Source: Paramarasmius palmivorus
Lineage: Eukaryota > Basidiomycota > Agaricomycetes > Agaricales > Marasmiaceae
Length of the DNA stretch: 64,000 nt
NCBI GenBank assembly: GCA_037176845.1
Contig: JAYKXP010000092.1
Location: 1 to 64,000, forward strand
Direction: 5' to 3'
The notes under the pieces are model-generated. The model was not told the origin of the DNA, searched no databases, and saw nothing but the letters and a program-made list of their open reading frames with translations. The position numbers and the translations under genes are program-made. The number at the start of each line of letters is the position of its first letter. Positions within the stretch are counted from its first letter, which is position 1. Of the stretch, positions 49,556 to 61,564 are shown one piece after another.

Positions 49556-51616
49556 CTACTTCGCCTCTCCAACTTGTCTGATCTCTCCACCTTTTGCACC
49601 ATCCCAAACTGCAGGGCCAGGTGGCACATACTTCTCGGGATGATCATTACTACGATATAAATCCCAATGAATTCCAGGTGTATCATCCCTATATGAGCCT
49701 GGAAATGACATTCCTCCTGGTAATCTTTGATTTCCGTGTGAAACGACGCGAATCTGTGTACACGAAATGTAAAACTGAGCACCGCGACTCTTCTTGTGGG
49801 AGAAGAGATCTTGAGCTTGGTGCAAGGCTATTATTTCACCTATATCGATGTTGTATCGACGACAGTGAGTATATTGACGTAGGTTAAGCGGCTTATTTAC
49901 CTCGAATGAGATAATCACCAGCTGGTAAATGGTAGTCTGGTGCTACGGCACGGCAAACAACCGCGCCAGGATTTGTATTAGCTAATCACCACGGATATAA
50001 GTGTTACCGGTTAACCGGTACAGCTTACCAGCCGCGTCACCAGCTGGAGTCACCATTTCACTTCACCACCACTTCAAAATCCATACACCTCTGAGGCTCC
50101 CGATGTATTGAATCACCTTTCAAGTCTTCAGTCATTCGTCATATCAAGAAGTTCTGGTTCAATGGCGCTTGGTGGAGATGGAACAGGGCGGAGGGTATTG
50201 ACCGTATTGTGCGTATGCTATCTCTTGACCTTTTATTTTGCACTTACGCTCGTTTAAACCTAGAACTCAAGGAATTTGGAATGGAAGGTCTTTCGTATTG
50301 TCGAGACACGACTACAACGTCCTGGAAGAATCGTGTCGACATCATCTCTCAGATTTCACCGTAACTCCTGGCAAGCTCCTGGCAAGTCGTTTTCATCATC
50401 GTCAACATGAAGAATGAAAGATGGTCATGGCGAGCCCCACATTTCGGCACCACCTCGTCATTTGCAACAAAAAAACCCAGCTCAGCCGCACAGCGCACCG
50501 GGGCTAGCACTGGTGATTCCATCTGGCTCGCAGAAACATCCGCTGCCAGTTCTTTTCCTCCCGAACAAGTCGCTGTTAGCTACCTACGCACCTAGGGCTT
50601 CCTATCTTGACCGTGACCACCATTATTTTGCTACTCGGATGAAGTTGAATATAGGGCTCACATCGAGTGTTTCTTACCCGATTTAGCCGGCTTTCGTACT
50701 TATAATGTTTGTTGGTGACTTGGCAATCGTAATATAACAGTTAACATATTGAACAGTGGGATGTATTGGGCAAAATGTAGAGGTACAAGCTGACGCGACG
50801 ACTCCAGTCCCGCAGAAGAGCTCATGATTACGTAAGAATAATTCTGGCGCGGTTGTTTGCCGTGCCGGTGCACCAGACTACATACTACCACATCGCTTGC
50901 GATCGTCAGGTAGTATCGTCAGTCTGGATACTCGAGACTAGGTAAATGGGGTATCCTCACGCTATGCTGTCCGTGTGCCTTTGCGACACGATTAGAAGCC
51001 CACTTCTTAGAAAGACTATCGTATCCGTCTTCGAAGATTTTGGACCAAACAGGACCATGACCATCAGAATTAGCCGGTGCGATATAAACCTGGACTTTTT
51101 GAGGGACATTAGGCTAACATCCACACTATGACTCGGATTCATTGTAAATACCTGGTCCATGATGCGAAGTGGCAATGATGTCGTCGTTTCGCCTTCAATT
51201 ACGTGGATCATTATGTGGAGTCGCTCTGGCGTCTTTATGGCAGAACTCACTTTACCCGATACCACTCAAGCGTTAATGTATCGCCTCCCTTCACATTGAC
51301 CCACTCTGGGACCTCTGAGCCTCGATATGTTAGCGGCCGTTGGTATCAAATGTGAGCCGAAACGCACCACGGTTGTTGACATTACACGCCATATCCTTCG
51401 CTTTCAGGTCTTTCACTGCTTTGTTCGTCGGCGGCGACCGAATCTGCATATTTAGTAAGGATCGGGCGAGAGCGATTTGTATACTTTGCTTAAACATACA
51501 TAGAGATTTCTTCCATCACCTTGAAATACGCCATTTACCCACACGCCCCAAACACGCGTATGAGCAAATCCGAGCGTGGAGATGGAGGCAAGGAGAATGA
51601 AGAACAATGGACGCAT
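49556..51616 (-). pseudogene. AA9 lytic polysaccharide monooxygenase gene split by a 1-kb insertion
   Basis: Read from 51616: signal peptide [18 protein letters not shown], then [17 protein letters not shown], giving the mature N-terminal His of the copper brace. Exons joined by short introns give CNVNNRG, then EVPEWVNVKGGDTLTLEW, then a DDIIATSHHGP segment with the second brace His, then VQVYIAPANSDGHGPVW. The frame reaches SVRIPHL at about 50,942 and is then interrupted by the element at 49933-50940. It resumes with PAGDYLIRGEII and GAQFYISCTQIRVVS (axial Tyr), ending near 49556. Removing the element with one target copy restores the frame exactly. As it stands, the protein would be truncated unless the element is spliced or excised. 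No other stop was found. Confidence 0.88.
49933..50940. mobile_element. Non-autonomous hAT-like element inserted in the AA9 gene
   Basis: A 1,008-bp insertion flanked by direct repeats GGTAAATGG (49924-49932 and 50941-50949), an 8-9-bp target duplication. The ends read TAGTCT... and ...AGACTA. A nearly perfect inverted repeat GTAGTCTGGTGC...GGCACGGCAAACAACCGCGCCAG lies at the left end; its partner is about 60 bp inside the right end (about 50,838-50,879), so the right terminus carries extra sequence. TAG-type ends, 8-bp duplication and the GGCACGG word are typical of hAT transposons. There is no transposase gene. A TACCGGTTAACCGGTA palindrome lies near 50,007. Confidence 0.85.
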
Positions 51617-52102
51617 TGAGAAGAGAGTTGAACCTTGACATCGAGTCTTCGTTAGTTTAAGTATGCTCGCTGGATATAGTAAGGGGAAATCTTAGTCAAA
51701 AATTGAGCGATAGAGAAGCGCAGATTATGGCATTCGAAGGGACCCACTGACTGGTTGTCGATGATGATCATCTGATTCTGAGTACCGAGTTACGATGTTT
51801 TCGCATCCGAGGAGGACTTTATCATGCGTGGAGAGGTTCAAGAGGTCTTGTTAAATAATCAAAGACTCCTCTAGCTGGCATGGGCACCTTGAAGCTGGAA
51901 GTTTCCGACGGAAGATTGAGAACAGCTTAGAACTCCTTCTCGATGAGAGCCGCAACGTCAAGCACCATGGAGGTCGGGATCAGAGCGAACTTTGAGTTTA
52001 TTTGACAGCAAAAACCCCTCAGTCAGTAGAAATCTTCGCGAATCGCAAACATCTCATGAAATATATTACATGCTGGGGCTATTACAAGGTCTCTGAGATA
52101 AT
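51617..52102. other. Intergenic between the two AA9 genes
   Basis: About 490 bp, promoter of the disrupted AA9 gene by position. No further gene recognised. Confidence 0.5.
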
Positions 52103-53080
52103 TTATCCAGACCAGACTTCGGGGCCGGGTGCGGTGTAGCTTTGCAAGTTGTTGTAGATATTGACCTGGAAAAACATTAGCTATTGAGCACAATCGACTT
52201 GGATGCGGAGGCTTACAGTGATTCCTGGATCACTTCCTTGGTATGCGCCAGGAAGTGCCACCGTAGGTGGGCTTGCACTTCCTCCTCCAGTGACCTTTAC
52301 CTGTGCACAACCGATGTAGAACTGGGCACCAGGATACGACGAAGCCACGTGAAGAGCGATCTAGGAAGCGGATTATTAAATGATTTTGTCGTAGGAAGGT
52401 GACATCAATCGCTTACTATCTCGCCACGGATCAGGTACTCTCCGTCTGGGAGCGATGCGGGGAGCGTAAAGCTGTGTTTTCCTGAGAGCATCCCAGGTAA
52501 AATTACTTCGACCGATTAGGAAGATGAAAAATGTATCTCACCGGCGTTGTCGTTAACATCATCGGTGGCCCACCTCTGGCTGGAAGGGTCCACAAGCCCG
52601 GCAGAGTAGAGTTTCGTCCAAACTTCACCCTGACCATCAAAGGAGGCAGCATCCGAAGGAGCCTTTGCGATGTAAACTTGGACAGCACCACTGTGTCCGC
52701 CAGAGATAGCATCTTCGCCTTCTCTTTGTGCGTGCTGATGCCATTCGAGTCTACGATTCTTCATCAAGCTCGGCATTGTCGAGTCAACAGGGAACGTACG
52801 TAATCTCAGAGCCTGCTGGTGCTTCTACAGTCTCGACACCCGATCCGCTGAGGCCGTTGACGTTGCACGTAATATCCGTGGAATCAACATCGGTGACTGG
52901 ATTGTTGTTGGGAGGTATACGAATGGCAGTGTTCTGGCCCTGATCAACGCCATCGACCCAAATGTATTGCATAGTGACTTGGTGAAGATTAGACCCGTTT
53001 TCGCAGTGGAAGAAAAAGGCGTTCTTACAGTGTGCGTTGGCCAATGCAGCCGAGGCAAGGAGAGCGAGTGCAGACTTCAT
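52103..53080 (-). CDS. AA9 lytic polysaccharide monooxygenase
   Basis: A secreted copper enzyme that cuts cellulose oxidatively. Starts at 53080 with signal peptide [16 protein letters not shown]. An intron after the first His codon (GTAAGAACG...CACCAAG) gives mature [16 protein letters not shown], with the N-terminal His of the copper brace. Further: [41 protein letters not shown] (second brace His), [23 protein letters not shown] (axial Tyr), and [12 protein letters not shown] before TAA at 52103. All brace residues are present and the frame is intact. No carbohydrate-binding module. It lies in tandem, same strand, with the disrupted paralogue at 49556-51616; the two are clearly diverged, so the duplication is not recent. 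Confidence 0.92.
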
Positions 53081-53935
53081 GTTGTACACGAGCTGGTGCC
53101 GTTGAGTTCTCTTCGTTGGCTTCGCTCGCTTATATATTCGTACACGGATGCCTGTTTCCATGAAGACCTGAGCTGTTTTTTCTTCCGAAAGTTCCTCGAG
53201 CCGAATGCGTCATTGAGGACAGTAGTAGCGCGACAACAGATAGCGGATATATGGTGAGGAGCACAACAGACCGAAAAAGAGGCGGAGAACATGTGTAGGT
53301 GGAGTCATTACTACAGGGGCGAATCTTCGGAAATAGGTGTTGCTCGAGCGTTTTCTGCGAGTGATAATCAACGAGCTGGTTGCGAAGCATTTAGAAACGG
53401 AAGGAAGATACGTCACGTCGACTTCTCTGCACTCACGACTGAGGATGGCCGATCGGCTTTGGATGCCGTAGTGAACTCTGGAGACAAAAATAACACGCCA
53501 TTCCGAGGAACCAACGATTGCAAGTCATAGCTATTGTGGTACCACTCGAAATACACCGGCGACGGATCAGATACAGGAACAGGACGATGATGCATTCCTA
53601 CCAATCGAGTTTAGCAAGCAAGTAGCTATCAGGCACCCAGTAAAGGCCACGTACTTTTCGAAGTGAGCAAATATGGCTCATCATGCACCGATGCAGAACT
53701 TTCTCTTCTCAAAGCCCTTTGTCCCCCAAAGTTCGCCAACATTGAGCTTGAAGACGCATCCACCTTTCCTGCTGTCCCCAGGCATCGCTGCGCTGGTACA
53801 GTACAAAACGTCAAAATTCTTTCCGCCCCAGCCCGGACAAGTTACGTGCGGTGTATCCTTCGCTCTGATTTCTCGCAAAAGCGCGCCGTCTGACTTTTCA
53901 GCTATCTCGTCGCAACATTGAGCCATCGGAGATGG
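53081..53935. other. Unassigned stretch with minus-strand open frames
   Basis: Minus-strand frames at 53681-54031, 53413-53604 and 53210-53416 could be exons of one gene, but no joined product could be recognised. The first one begins inside the ACGCGT-rich block. Treated as undetermined. Confidence 0.3.
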
Positions 53936-53939
53936 AGGT

Positions 53940-54290
53940 TGCAACGCATTGTTGCCACGCGTCACAATGTACGAAAACACTATGCTATCTACTATGATTA
54001 TACAATATTTCCGTTGCAACACATGTTTCAACGCGTTACTACACTACTGTCCTCTCGACTCGGAAACTTGCATCCCTGTCGTTTTAACGCGCGTTGCAAC
54101 TCGAGCGTTTCAACGCGTCAACACACCAATGTTTCAACGCGTTCTCGATGCTTGACTTGACACGCGTTGCAACATTATGTGTTGCCACGCGCGTTAAGAA
54201 TTATGTTCCAGCGCGTGAACACGCGTTGTTTGTGTTGGATCCTGCGAGCTGTTGCGTTGCGTGGCAACATCTTGCAGGCGGTTGACGTTG
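53940..54290. repeat. ACGCGT / GTTGCAAC word cluster, possible transposon end
   Basis: At least eight words of the type (C)ACGCG(T) fall within about 300 bp, many as TTTCAACGCGTT or CACGCGTTGCAAC and in both orientations. This is far denser than elsewhere in the window. Word-rich ends of this style also bound elements 1-3. The cluster lies just beyond the 3' end of the KDZ transposase gene and may be one end of that element; no matching inverted end was found before the window closes. Confidence 0.55.
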
Positions 54291-54680
54291 AGCAATAACT
54301 TCTAAATCTTGACCACCCCTTCACCTTCAAACGTTGAACCCGCGTCGTATCTACCTCGTCAGTTCTCCTGTGGAACGGTAGTTGGACGACTAGCTTTGAA
54401 TTATCTTGGCATAAGATGTGTACTATAACACCCAGACTGCCAGTGCTTGTGGGTGAAGCTTGAAGTGGATCTTGATACGTTCGAAGTGCAGGTCGATGGG
54501 GGATGCGAGGAAAAGATGATGGGAGAAAGAAAGGCGAGTTCAGGGAACAACTTGAATGCCACTGGCTTTCGAGTCACACATGTGCACGTGTTCGAAGCCC
54601 CAACCACCAACTGTGGCATACATTAAATTTCATTTATTATGTATTATTGTACATTGTAACATCCCTCTCCTATGCCACAA

Positions 54681-57600
54681 CTATTCAAGGTCATCCTCAT
54701 CAATAGGTTGTTCGAACATGTTGATGATCTCCGCCTCCAGGTCCTTTAGCTCTTCAACGTCATCGTTTTCCTCTGTGACCCATTGGATTGTTAAGTCCGG
54801 CCGTCGCTTATCTAGATAGTTCCACAGGTCTTGGGCAGGTGCCGGCCAGCCCCCGCCGACTGTCGTGAACCTCTGGCGTGCATCCATACCCATTTTCGTG
54901 TACATGTGTGCTTTGGATCTGGCGTAGATGACGTAGCCTGAATTTGGCGGAGGTGTTGTGGCAGGAGCTGAAGGTCTTGTCAGCACTGCTTTAGACAGTT
55001 CTGAATGTGCCGGGGGTGGACGAACTGCCACGTCATTCCAAATCGAGGCCATACGTTCACATGCACGGATGAATCGCCGGAATTCTTCCTCTAGGATTTC
55101 CTTCTCCTCAATCCACCTCCAAACATCAGCGTACGCGCGGAACCAGCGTACTCGTTTCACTATTGTGATAGTAGTTAGACTATAATGACGACACCTATTC
55201 ATGGAACGCGAACCTTCATCAATGAACTCATTTCTGCCTTTTTGATCCAAGTCACGAAGCTGACCATAGGTCCAGATCCAACTATCTGTTTGTTTCCCTT
55301 CGCCAAGCCCGATCGAGTCCACCGCATTTTTGGCCCAAAGATCCTCCTGTGTCAGCGGTGGGTAATTCTTGTCGCTTTGTTGTCCAGTAAGACGAAGAAT
55401 GCATCGGCGTGCATGAGTATAGGTAGAAGCGTGAACACCCCTCTTCTCAATGATGGTTCGGATGAATTTCATCGATTTCAGGTTTTGCTTCACACCGCGA
55501 GCGCGCTTTTCCTTCTCCTTCTTCACCAACATTGCATGCAAGATGATGTTGCATAGCTGACTGATTGCATCATTTGCCTCCCCTTCTCGGAGCTTTAGCT
55601 CCATCCGAGAGCAATCACCCAGTCGAACTGCTATTGCGAATGGATCATCATGTCTTGCTGACAGACTGAATTTCAGCTTCGCCTGCCAACGAGAATCGAC
55701 TAGATCCGAAGGTAACAGAACTGGCTCTTTCTCAAGGGATAGATCCGCTATGGCGATAGCATCTATAAGTGGTGATAATGCCGGGATATCTTGAAGCTGG
55801 ATCTCGCGGAGCGTGATAAGAGCTTTTGACACAAGGTCCGTGGTACGATCAATGTCGTCTTCTGAACTGTGGTTCCTTTTCAGTTGATGAAGTCGGCGCC
55901 TGGCAATACTTCAGTAACATATACCTTTGGTTGCCTGCAGAAACTTACTGTTGCCTTTGTATATCTATACCAAGGCTAATCCATTGTAGGGTAGGCGCTG
56001 TATTGGATGGAACTCCTGGCACTCGCTGACGAGTGAGGTCCTCTTCCTGCAATTGCTTTAGCGCTTCTCCTTCTGACATTACTGAACATATATGTCAGTA
56101 GTCAAATGGACGCATCTTGACTGCTCAACTTACACTTGGCTGTGTTCAGCTGAAACGGGCTAGACCAAGTCTTATCCTTCTTCTTTTGCTCCGATGACCT
56201 GAGGTCCAAGAAAGGAACATGCGCTTGCGCTTCCGCCAGCCATTTGTCGACTAGATCCTTACCTAGAATGCGAGAGCTTTCCACATAGAATGTGACCATT
56301 TCATCAACCTTGAGACATGCTTCTTTCAGATGACGTTCTAAAGATGCCGCTGGGTCACTAATGGTAAGCATAAATTCGTTATTAGTGATGTAGTCCAGAC
56401 GTACCCATATCCATTAGTTTGACCCAGTTCCATTCATTATGGTTGTCAATGATCTTGTCGTGTCGATGGCCATGGTTCATTTGCCGTGTACTTCCGCCTG
56501 CCTGCTTTGATTCGCTCCAACTTGTTTCGATACCTTCACCATGAGTTCGACCTGAGCTAGGATAGAAGTTCAAGCTATATTTGTACTTGCATGGTTCCAC
56601 ATGCCCGTAAAGGTGCATTTTTGGAATCAATGTACGCATAACCTCGATGACAGGTGCCAGATCTGGAAATTGCAGTTGGAACCGTTCAGGTAAATTCACC
56701 CGAAACTGGCACACAACATCGTAAAGCAGTAGGATACGACGAAACCACTTGGCAGCCTCAGTCAGATTGGAATTGCGTATCGCATATGTATAATGCAGGA
56801 GCGCGTAATAGAGTGCATAATCTGCGTTCGCAAATCTAATCTGTCTGAGTATAATTCGTCGGTGATAAATGTGTTCACTAACCTTTCTCCGCGTTGAAGA
56901 TCGACCATAGAGAGAAACATGGCGTGACGCCCACACTGAACACCGAGTACTCCCGTGATTGTACACCCCTTGAACTTGAGTTTATTTTGCATTTCAATCG
57001 CGTTAAAGCGTGAACAGCTCGATTTCTACCGGTGAATGAGAACAAATTTCCTCACAGAATACTCCAATACTTACCTCGTCGGCATGAGCTACGACTTCAT
57101 TCACATATACGTCATAGTCCTGGTCTTTCGGGAAAAAACCTTGACCCTGTAATAATGAGACGTCGTCAGGGTCACTGGTTTTCTGGAACCGCTGCAGCCC
57201 AAAGTGTCCGTCTATAGATAATGTCAGTTGGACCAGGTGTCTATTATTTAAACAAGAATCAGCTGTGAATGCTTACACAAGCGCACAATCACTACTCACA
57301 TATAACGTTCCGGAGCTGCGGTCATCATCGTGTCATCGACATTAAAACCTCGTTCAGGGCAGGAGAAGCAAGGAACAATAACTGATTTGGGGCGTCGATT
57401 GGGAAAGAAGCCATCCATTCCATGAGCCAGGCCCGCTCTTTTTTGAGCAATCAATGCCGCCCATACTCGGTGTGCTCTAAGAAATTGGCGGTATATGTCC
57501 TAAGCCTGATGTTAGTAAACGATACATATGATAGGACCTTGTAAGTACACACTTTGACGTCTTGAGGAAATGCATTGTTCGTCAGTCTGGCCAGAGCTTC

Positions 57601-58543
57601 CACATAATCGTACGCCGACTTCTTGGAGGTCAAAGTATGCACATGAAACTGTCTCATAGTTTCAAAGGTGACTCCAACCTGAGGTTTTTGCACCGAGCAT
57701 GGAAATATACGAGACCGAAGAAGCTTGGAAAACCGATCGGCATCATCAGCCAAGCAACATGTGCAAAAGAAGACGTTGGTTTGGTGAATGCCGTTGTAAT
57801 GGATGACCGTGAAAGCACGGGTCTCACATGGTGAACTCTTCAAGTTCTCGCATTCGATAGCCGCAGACCTTGGGTGTCCAACGGTGATCGCATAACCGAG
57901 TTTTAGCTGGGTGATATCCCGCTGTTCTATTCGCCCGTCAATTAAATATTGCGCCCAGTGCCAAGGATTTGAGTGATGAGCTTCAATGAAGCACTCTACA
58001 CAGCTCGGAGCCAGGTGTTGACATTGGTCGCAGAAGCAGCTACGGGTGTCACGGCCACAGTTGCAGGGTTCACCCAGCGTTTCGTCGCTTTCGTGCATGA
58101 GAAGATAATCCATTAAAATGTCGTGCTTGCTACGAAATTCTTCCATGAGAGATGAGATACCCTATGATCACGCATCACGAAAATAAGATTGTGAAAGAAT
58201 TGAGAGAATGGGCCAAACACACCTGATACCTATCAGACGACTTAGATTCGTTGTCCTCTCCTTCATTAACCTCTTGATCCCTCAACCCCATTTCATCTCC
58301 GCCAGATCCCTCAGCTGTAGACTGTGTTTCATGCTTGGAGGATGTTTCAGGGCCCCTACTGTTGTCTGGCACACTTGAAGGTCCATCTGCAGTGTCGAGG
58401 TCTGGGCTGGCCAACCTGGTGCGTTTTCGAGGTGCGTGTCCAGCAGACCAGTTCACTGGTGCATCTTTGGGCTGAAGGGAGCCAATCTGCTTGAGATTGG
58501 GAGGTAACGCTGGAGCATCCTGGCCTTTCTTCCTCTTCGCCAT
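54681..58543 (-). CDS. KDZ (Kyakuja-Dileera-Zisupton) transposase with CxC2-type zinc cluster
   Basis: Reads from MAKRKKGQDAPALPP at 58543 through many short exons to DDLE at 54681, about 1,000 residues. A low-complexity head is followed by the cysteine cluster CNCGRDTRSCFCDQCQ...CVECFIEAHHSNPWHW, then VTFETMRQFHVHTLTSK and RRPKSVIVPCFSCPERGFN. The catalytic core shows SIDGHFGLQR (first Asp), CGRHAMFLSMVDLQRGER, LYDVVCQF (second Asp), PKMHLYGHVEPCKYKYS and GEGIETSWSESKQAGGSTRQ (Glu), as in fungal KDZ enzymes. The C-terminal helical part ELKLREGEANDAISQLC follows. Intron positions were judged by frame continuity and not all borders are exact. All three acidic residues are present, so the enzyme could be active. 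Confidence 0.88.
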
Positions 58544-58708
58544 GCTACCAAGTCGAACAAACGAACGAAAGTTGAACGTTCAAGTTCGGATGAAACAAGA
58601 TAATAAATTACATCATCAAAGCGCCCAATCATTCAGACTGAGACTAAAAGTACATTCCGAGCTCTAGGCTATCATAGTGATTCTGAACAGATAAATGAAG
58701 AATGACAT

Positions 58709-60051
58709 CTAGTTGCCAAAGGACCGAACTTTCGCTTTCCCCTTCCTTCGACGTCTTGGCTCACCCACAATGGTGATACTCTCGCCATCACCGACGTCTA
58801 TCTCTACCTCCACGGCCTTTCCCTCACCAGTAATAACAACTTCTCCATCATCGCTACCTGCCACGGATTCTTCGGCTTTGTCTTCGGTTTTGCCTCGTGC
58901 ACCCGCTGCCTCGCAAGCGGCATCACAGGGATCCCTGTCGTATTCGTGGAGCCTGGATTGGGGTGAAGCCAGAGTTTCGTTATCTTCATCCCCTTCCTCG
59001 ATACCTGTACAACCATCACCTGTCACTGGTACGTCGAAGTCGCTGGTTGGTGGTGGTGTGAGTGGTTCATGGCGTGGCCCAGGATACGGTTGGGGACTAT
59101 GGAATTCTGGTAAAGAGCGCGTCAATGGAATGTTGTATTGTCACACAGAGCGCTTACTTGTGACAATCTTTCTTGTCTTGGGTGGTATTGCCTGGGTATC
59201 CTCTGCTTCATCCCGTATATCAGGTGCCCTTCTCTTCCTACCTACGATGGGCCTGACTGGCTCCGGTACTCGCAGTAGCTTCACAACAAGGCGCTCCAAC
59301 GCTGTCATTCAACATGAGTACGCGGTGCAGATGATTGGGACCACATCATACCTTCATTTCGAATATTGATGTCATGCTTAGTTATCGAATCTGTGCAACA
59401 TTTAGCTAGGGTTGAGGTGTTAAACATTTGGTATAGAAACGTACATCCATTGGTCTGCAGAAAAAGTGCTGCCAAACTATCTTGGGACTCTGCGCAATTA
59501 AGTACCTCAGTAGAATCTAGATGAACGACCCAAGTCCAAAATCAACACACCATTGTACGCATCATAGAATTTCTTTTGAGCCTCTAAATAGCTGTCCTTG
59601 CATTTCCAGTACATGCCAGGGTTCTTCGCGACTGTGGATGGCTCTCCTTTCTTGTCTCCGTTAAGCCGATCCATGGCAGTGTTGAGGCTCTTCTTGGCTG
59701 ACTGATACCCCAGATACAAGGGATCTAATAACAAGAGAAGGTCCCGCTCATCTTTGCCAATTTCTTTTTTCCTGAGAGAGCAACGCGGATTCGACAGGCA
59801 CTTTGATACTGTCAGTAAACCGCCGTGGAACTAAGGAAGGTATGACCTACCACTATGCTTTGTTCTCCAAAACGATCACGCTCCAGCTTCTGCTGGTCCA
59901 CGTAAACTTGAAGGCGGTGGTAGTGTCCGGGAGCTGACCCTTTCTTGTACAGATCATATTCCTTCTTTGTTCGGTAACGAATTGATGAAAGGGACCGAAG
60001 TGCGTACTGATGGTCGGCTTCGTCGTTTTGCTGTGCGGGGAGGTACGCCAT
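58709..60051 (-). CDS. Unknown multi-exon gene next to the KDZ transposase
   Basis: Begins plausibly with MAYLPAQQNDEADHQYAL at 60051. Exons give a charged helical segment (YRTKKEYDLYKKG..., LERDRFGEQSIV), then a joined DLLLLLDPLYLGYQSAKKSL part, KNPGMYWKCKDSYLEAQKKF, a middle exon ALERLVVKLLRVPEPVRPIV with basic GRKRRA, and an acidic tail (GIEEGDEDNETLAS..., GEVVITGEGKAVEVEIDVGDG) ending RRRRKGKAKVRSFGN at 58709. The intron near 59,795-59,845 uses acceptor AAAG. Basic and acidic patches suggest a nuclear protein. No domain recognised. Same strand as the transposase and about 170 bp upstream of its start, so it may be cargo or an accessory gene of the same element. Confidence 0.5.
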
Positions 60052-60696
60052 CGGTGAAGGGTGTTCTAGAGGATTCAGCAAAGGTCAGCGTCTATTTATC
60101 ATAGGAACCACAATACACACCTCAGGCCTCTTTCTCACGGAAATGCCACCGGATAGACATGCTGGCCGTCACTGTACTCTTTTGTTGAGACTGATGAGTG
60201 GCATTGGGGTAACAATGAGACAACATACCGAGAAGTAGCAGCCCAAGTGACCAAGTATGTCTATAAGCCGGCGTTTCGGTTCTGCCCCGCACAGACCACC
60301 TCGCAAAACCCAACCCAACAATGGCACTCAGCTGCGTTAACGCAGTAGTGTGATGGATATCAGATGAAAGTTTCGACTATGGGAATCAATAAGGATGGAA
60401 TCCGAGCCTTGAGTGAAACTTTGTGCTTGTGGGGGCTGATATGATGATGTTTGCTCAGCTCCTGTTATCGAAAGCGCGAATTGCAACTGATAGTAGTATT
60501 TGGGCACCGACCGAGCTTTGACCGAGCTCAGAAAGCTGAAAACTTGGACCGACGGTGAGATATGCTGAGAAAGGCAAGTCAGTGCAGACCAAAGCATTTA
60601 GGTCAAGCCGTCCACACCTCAAAGAAGACACTAGAAGAGACCACACCCAAGGGTCCTCGATGTCGTTGATAGCAGTGTGAGGGGTGTCACGTCACG

Positions 60697-60738
60697 GTCG
60701 TTCGGACCGGAAAGTTTGAACTTTCCTGTGCGAACGAC
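60697..60738. repeat. Nested palindrome
   Basis: GTCGTTCG and CGAACGAC enclose a second perfect palindrome, GGAAAGTT-tg-AACTTTCC, with 4-nt spacers on each side. It is flanked by GTGTCACGTCAC on the left and GTCACACATGTCAC on the right, a looser inverted pair. It could be a protein-binding site or a terminal structure of a mobile element. Confidence 0.7.
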
Positions 60739-61022
60739 GTCACACATGTCACAGACCCGCACATGCACTCTGTTCTTCTCTATCCCATATCCAAACGTTG
60801 AGAAAGTCATCTGAACGCAAGATTTGCAAGAGTTTGGGAAGTTTATGAAGCATCCGGAGAGTCAGTGAGGATAACAGAATCTCAGGAGAGGGTTCCAATG
60901 TGAGCGTTATTCCTACTCTTCCCAATGAGTCTGACCTTGCGTTTAGGTACATACTTGACTTGGGACATATCTCATTACAGATGTATTCGAAAAATATTGG
61001 CTATACAGATATCTAATCCACG

Positions 61023-61433
61023 CTAGCGACTTTCATCTGAAAGCTCCTTCCTCTCCACCAGCCTGACTTGTTTCCTGGGACGCCATTCGTGGGTGTCAAT
61101 GACCTCGGGACTTGAACTGGACCTTGAACGTCTTTTTTGACTATTTACCTTCCCTAACTTCTCGCTTCTATCAACCTCAACTACGGAAGGACCAGTCCTC
61201 GACGCCTCGTCACCGGAAGTGCTTTCTTCAGATTTGGTGCTCTCCTCAGATTCGGTGCTAGTTTGGCTGCTCGATTCGCTGGACTCGGTGTGGTCAGTAG
61301 ATTCCGAGTCCGTTTGTTCTCGTTCAAAACTGACTATACCGCTCATTAGAATACTTGTAGCATTTAGCAAAGAACGTGTACCATCAACGCTTCCGATCGA
61401 CCTCTGTCTGTCTTCATCTTCCGAGGAATCCAT
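61023..61433 (-). CDS. Acidic serine-rich open frame, possible gene fragment
   Basis: 136 codons, MDSSEDEDRQRSIGSVDGT..., with a run of Ser/Glu/Thr (SSQTSTESEESTKSEESTS), then a basic SQKRRSRSSSSPE patch and a basic tail RKQVRLVERKE. The composition suggests a disordered nuclear protein. Its ATG overlaps the first base of element 2 (61433), so the original upstream exon or promoter has probably been displaced by the insertion. Confidence 0.4.
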   Translation of the reverse strand: MDSSEDEDRQRSIGSVDGTRSLLNATSILMSGIVSFEREQTDSESTDHTESSESSSQTSTESEESTKSEESTSGDEASRTGPSVVEVDRSEKLGKVNSQKRRSRSSSSPEVIDTHEWRPRKQVRLVERKELSDESR

Positions 61434-61564
61434 GTAGGGTCATTGGAATGACGCATGGATAATCCAATAGCTGCCATTGGAATGGATGGCCGGGGCTTCC
61501 TTTGCCTGGACTCATTCCAATGCGCTTCCCGTACCTTTTTCGTAATGACTAATCGGTACCTTTA

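Noticed and set aside
53681..54031. Minus-strand open frame of 116 codons
   Set aside because: It starts inside the ACGCGT word cluster and no family is recognised; left as undetermined.
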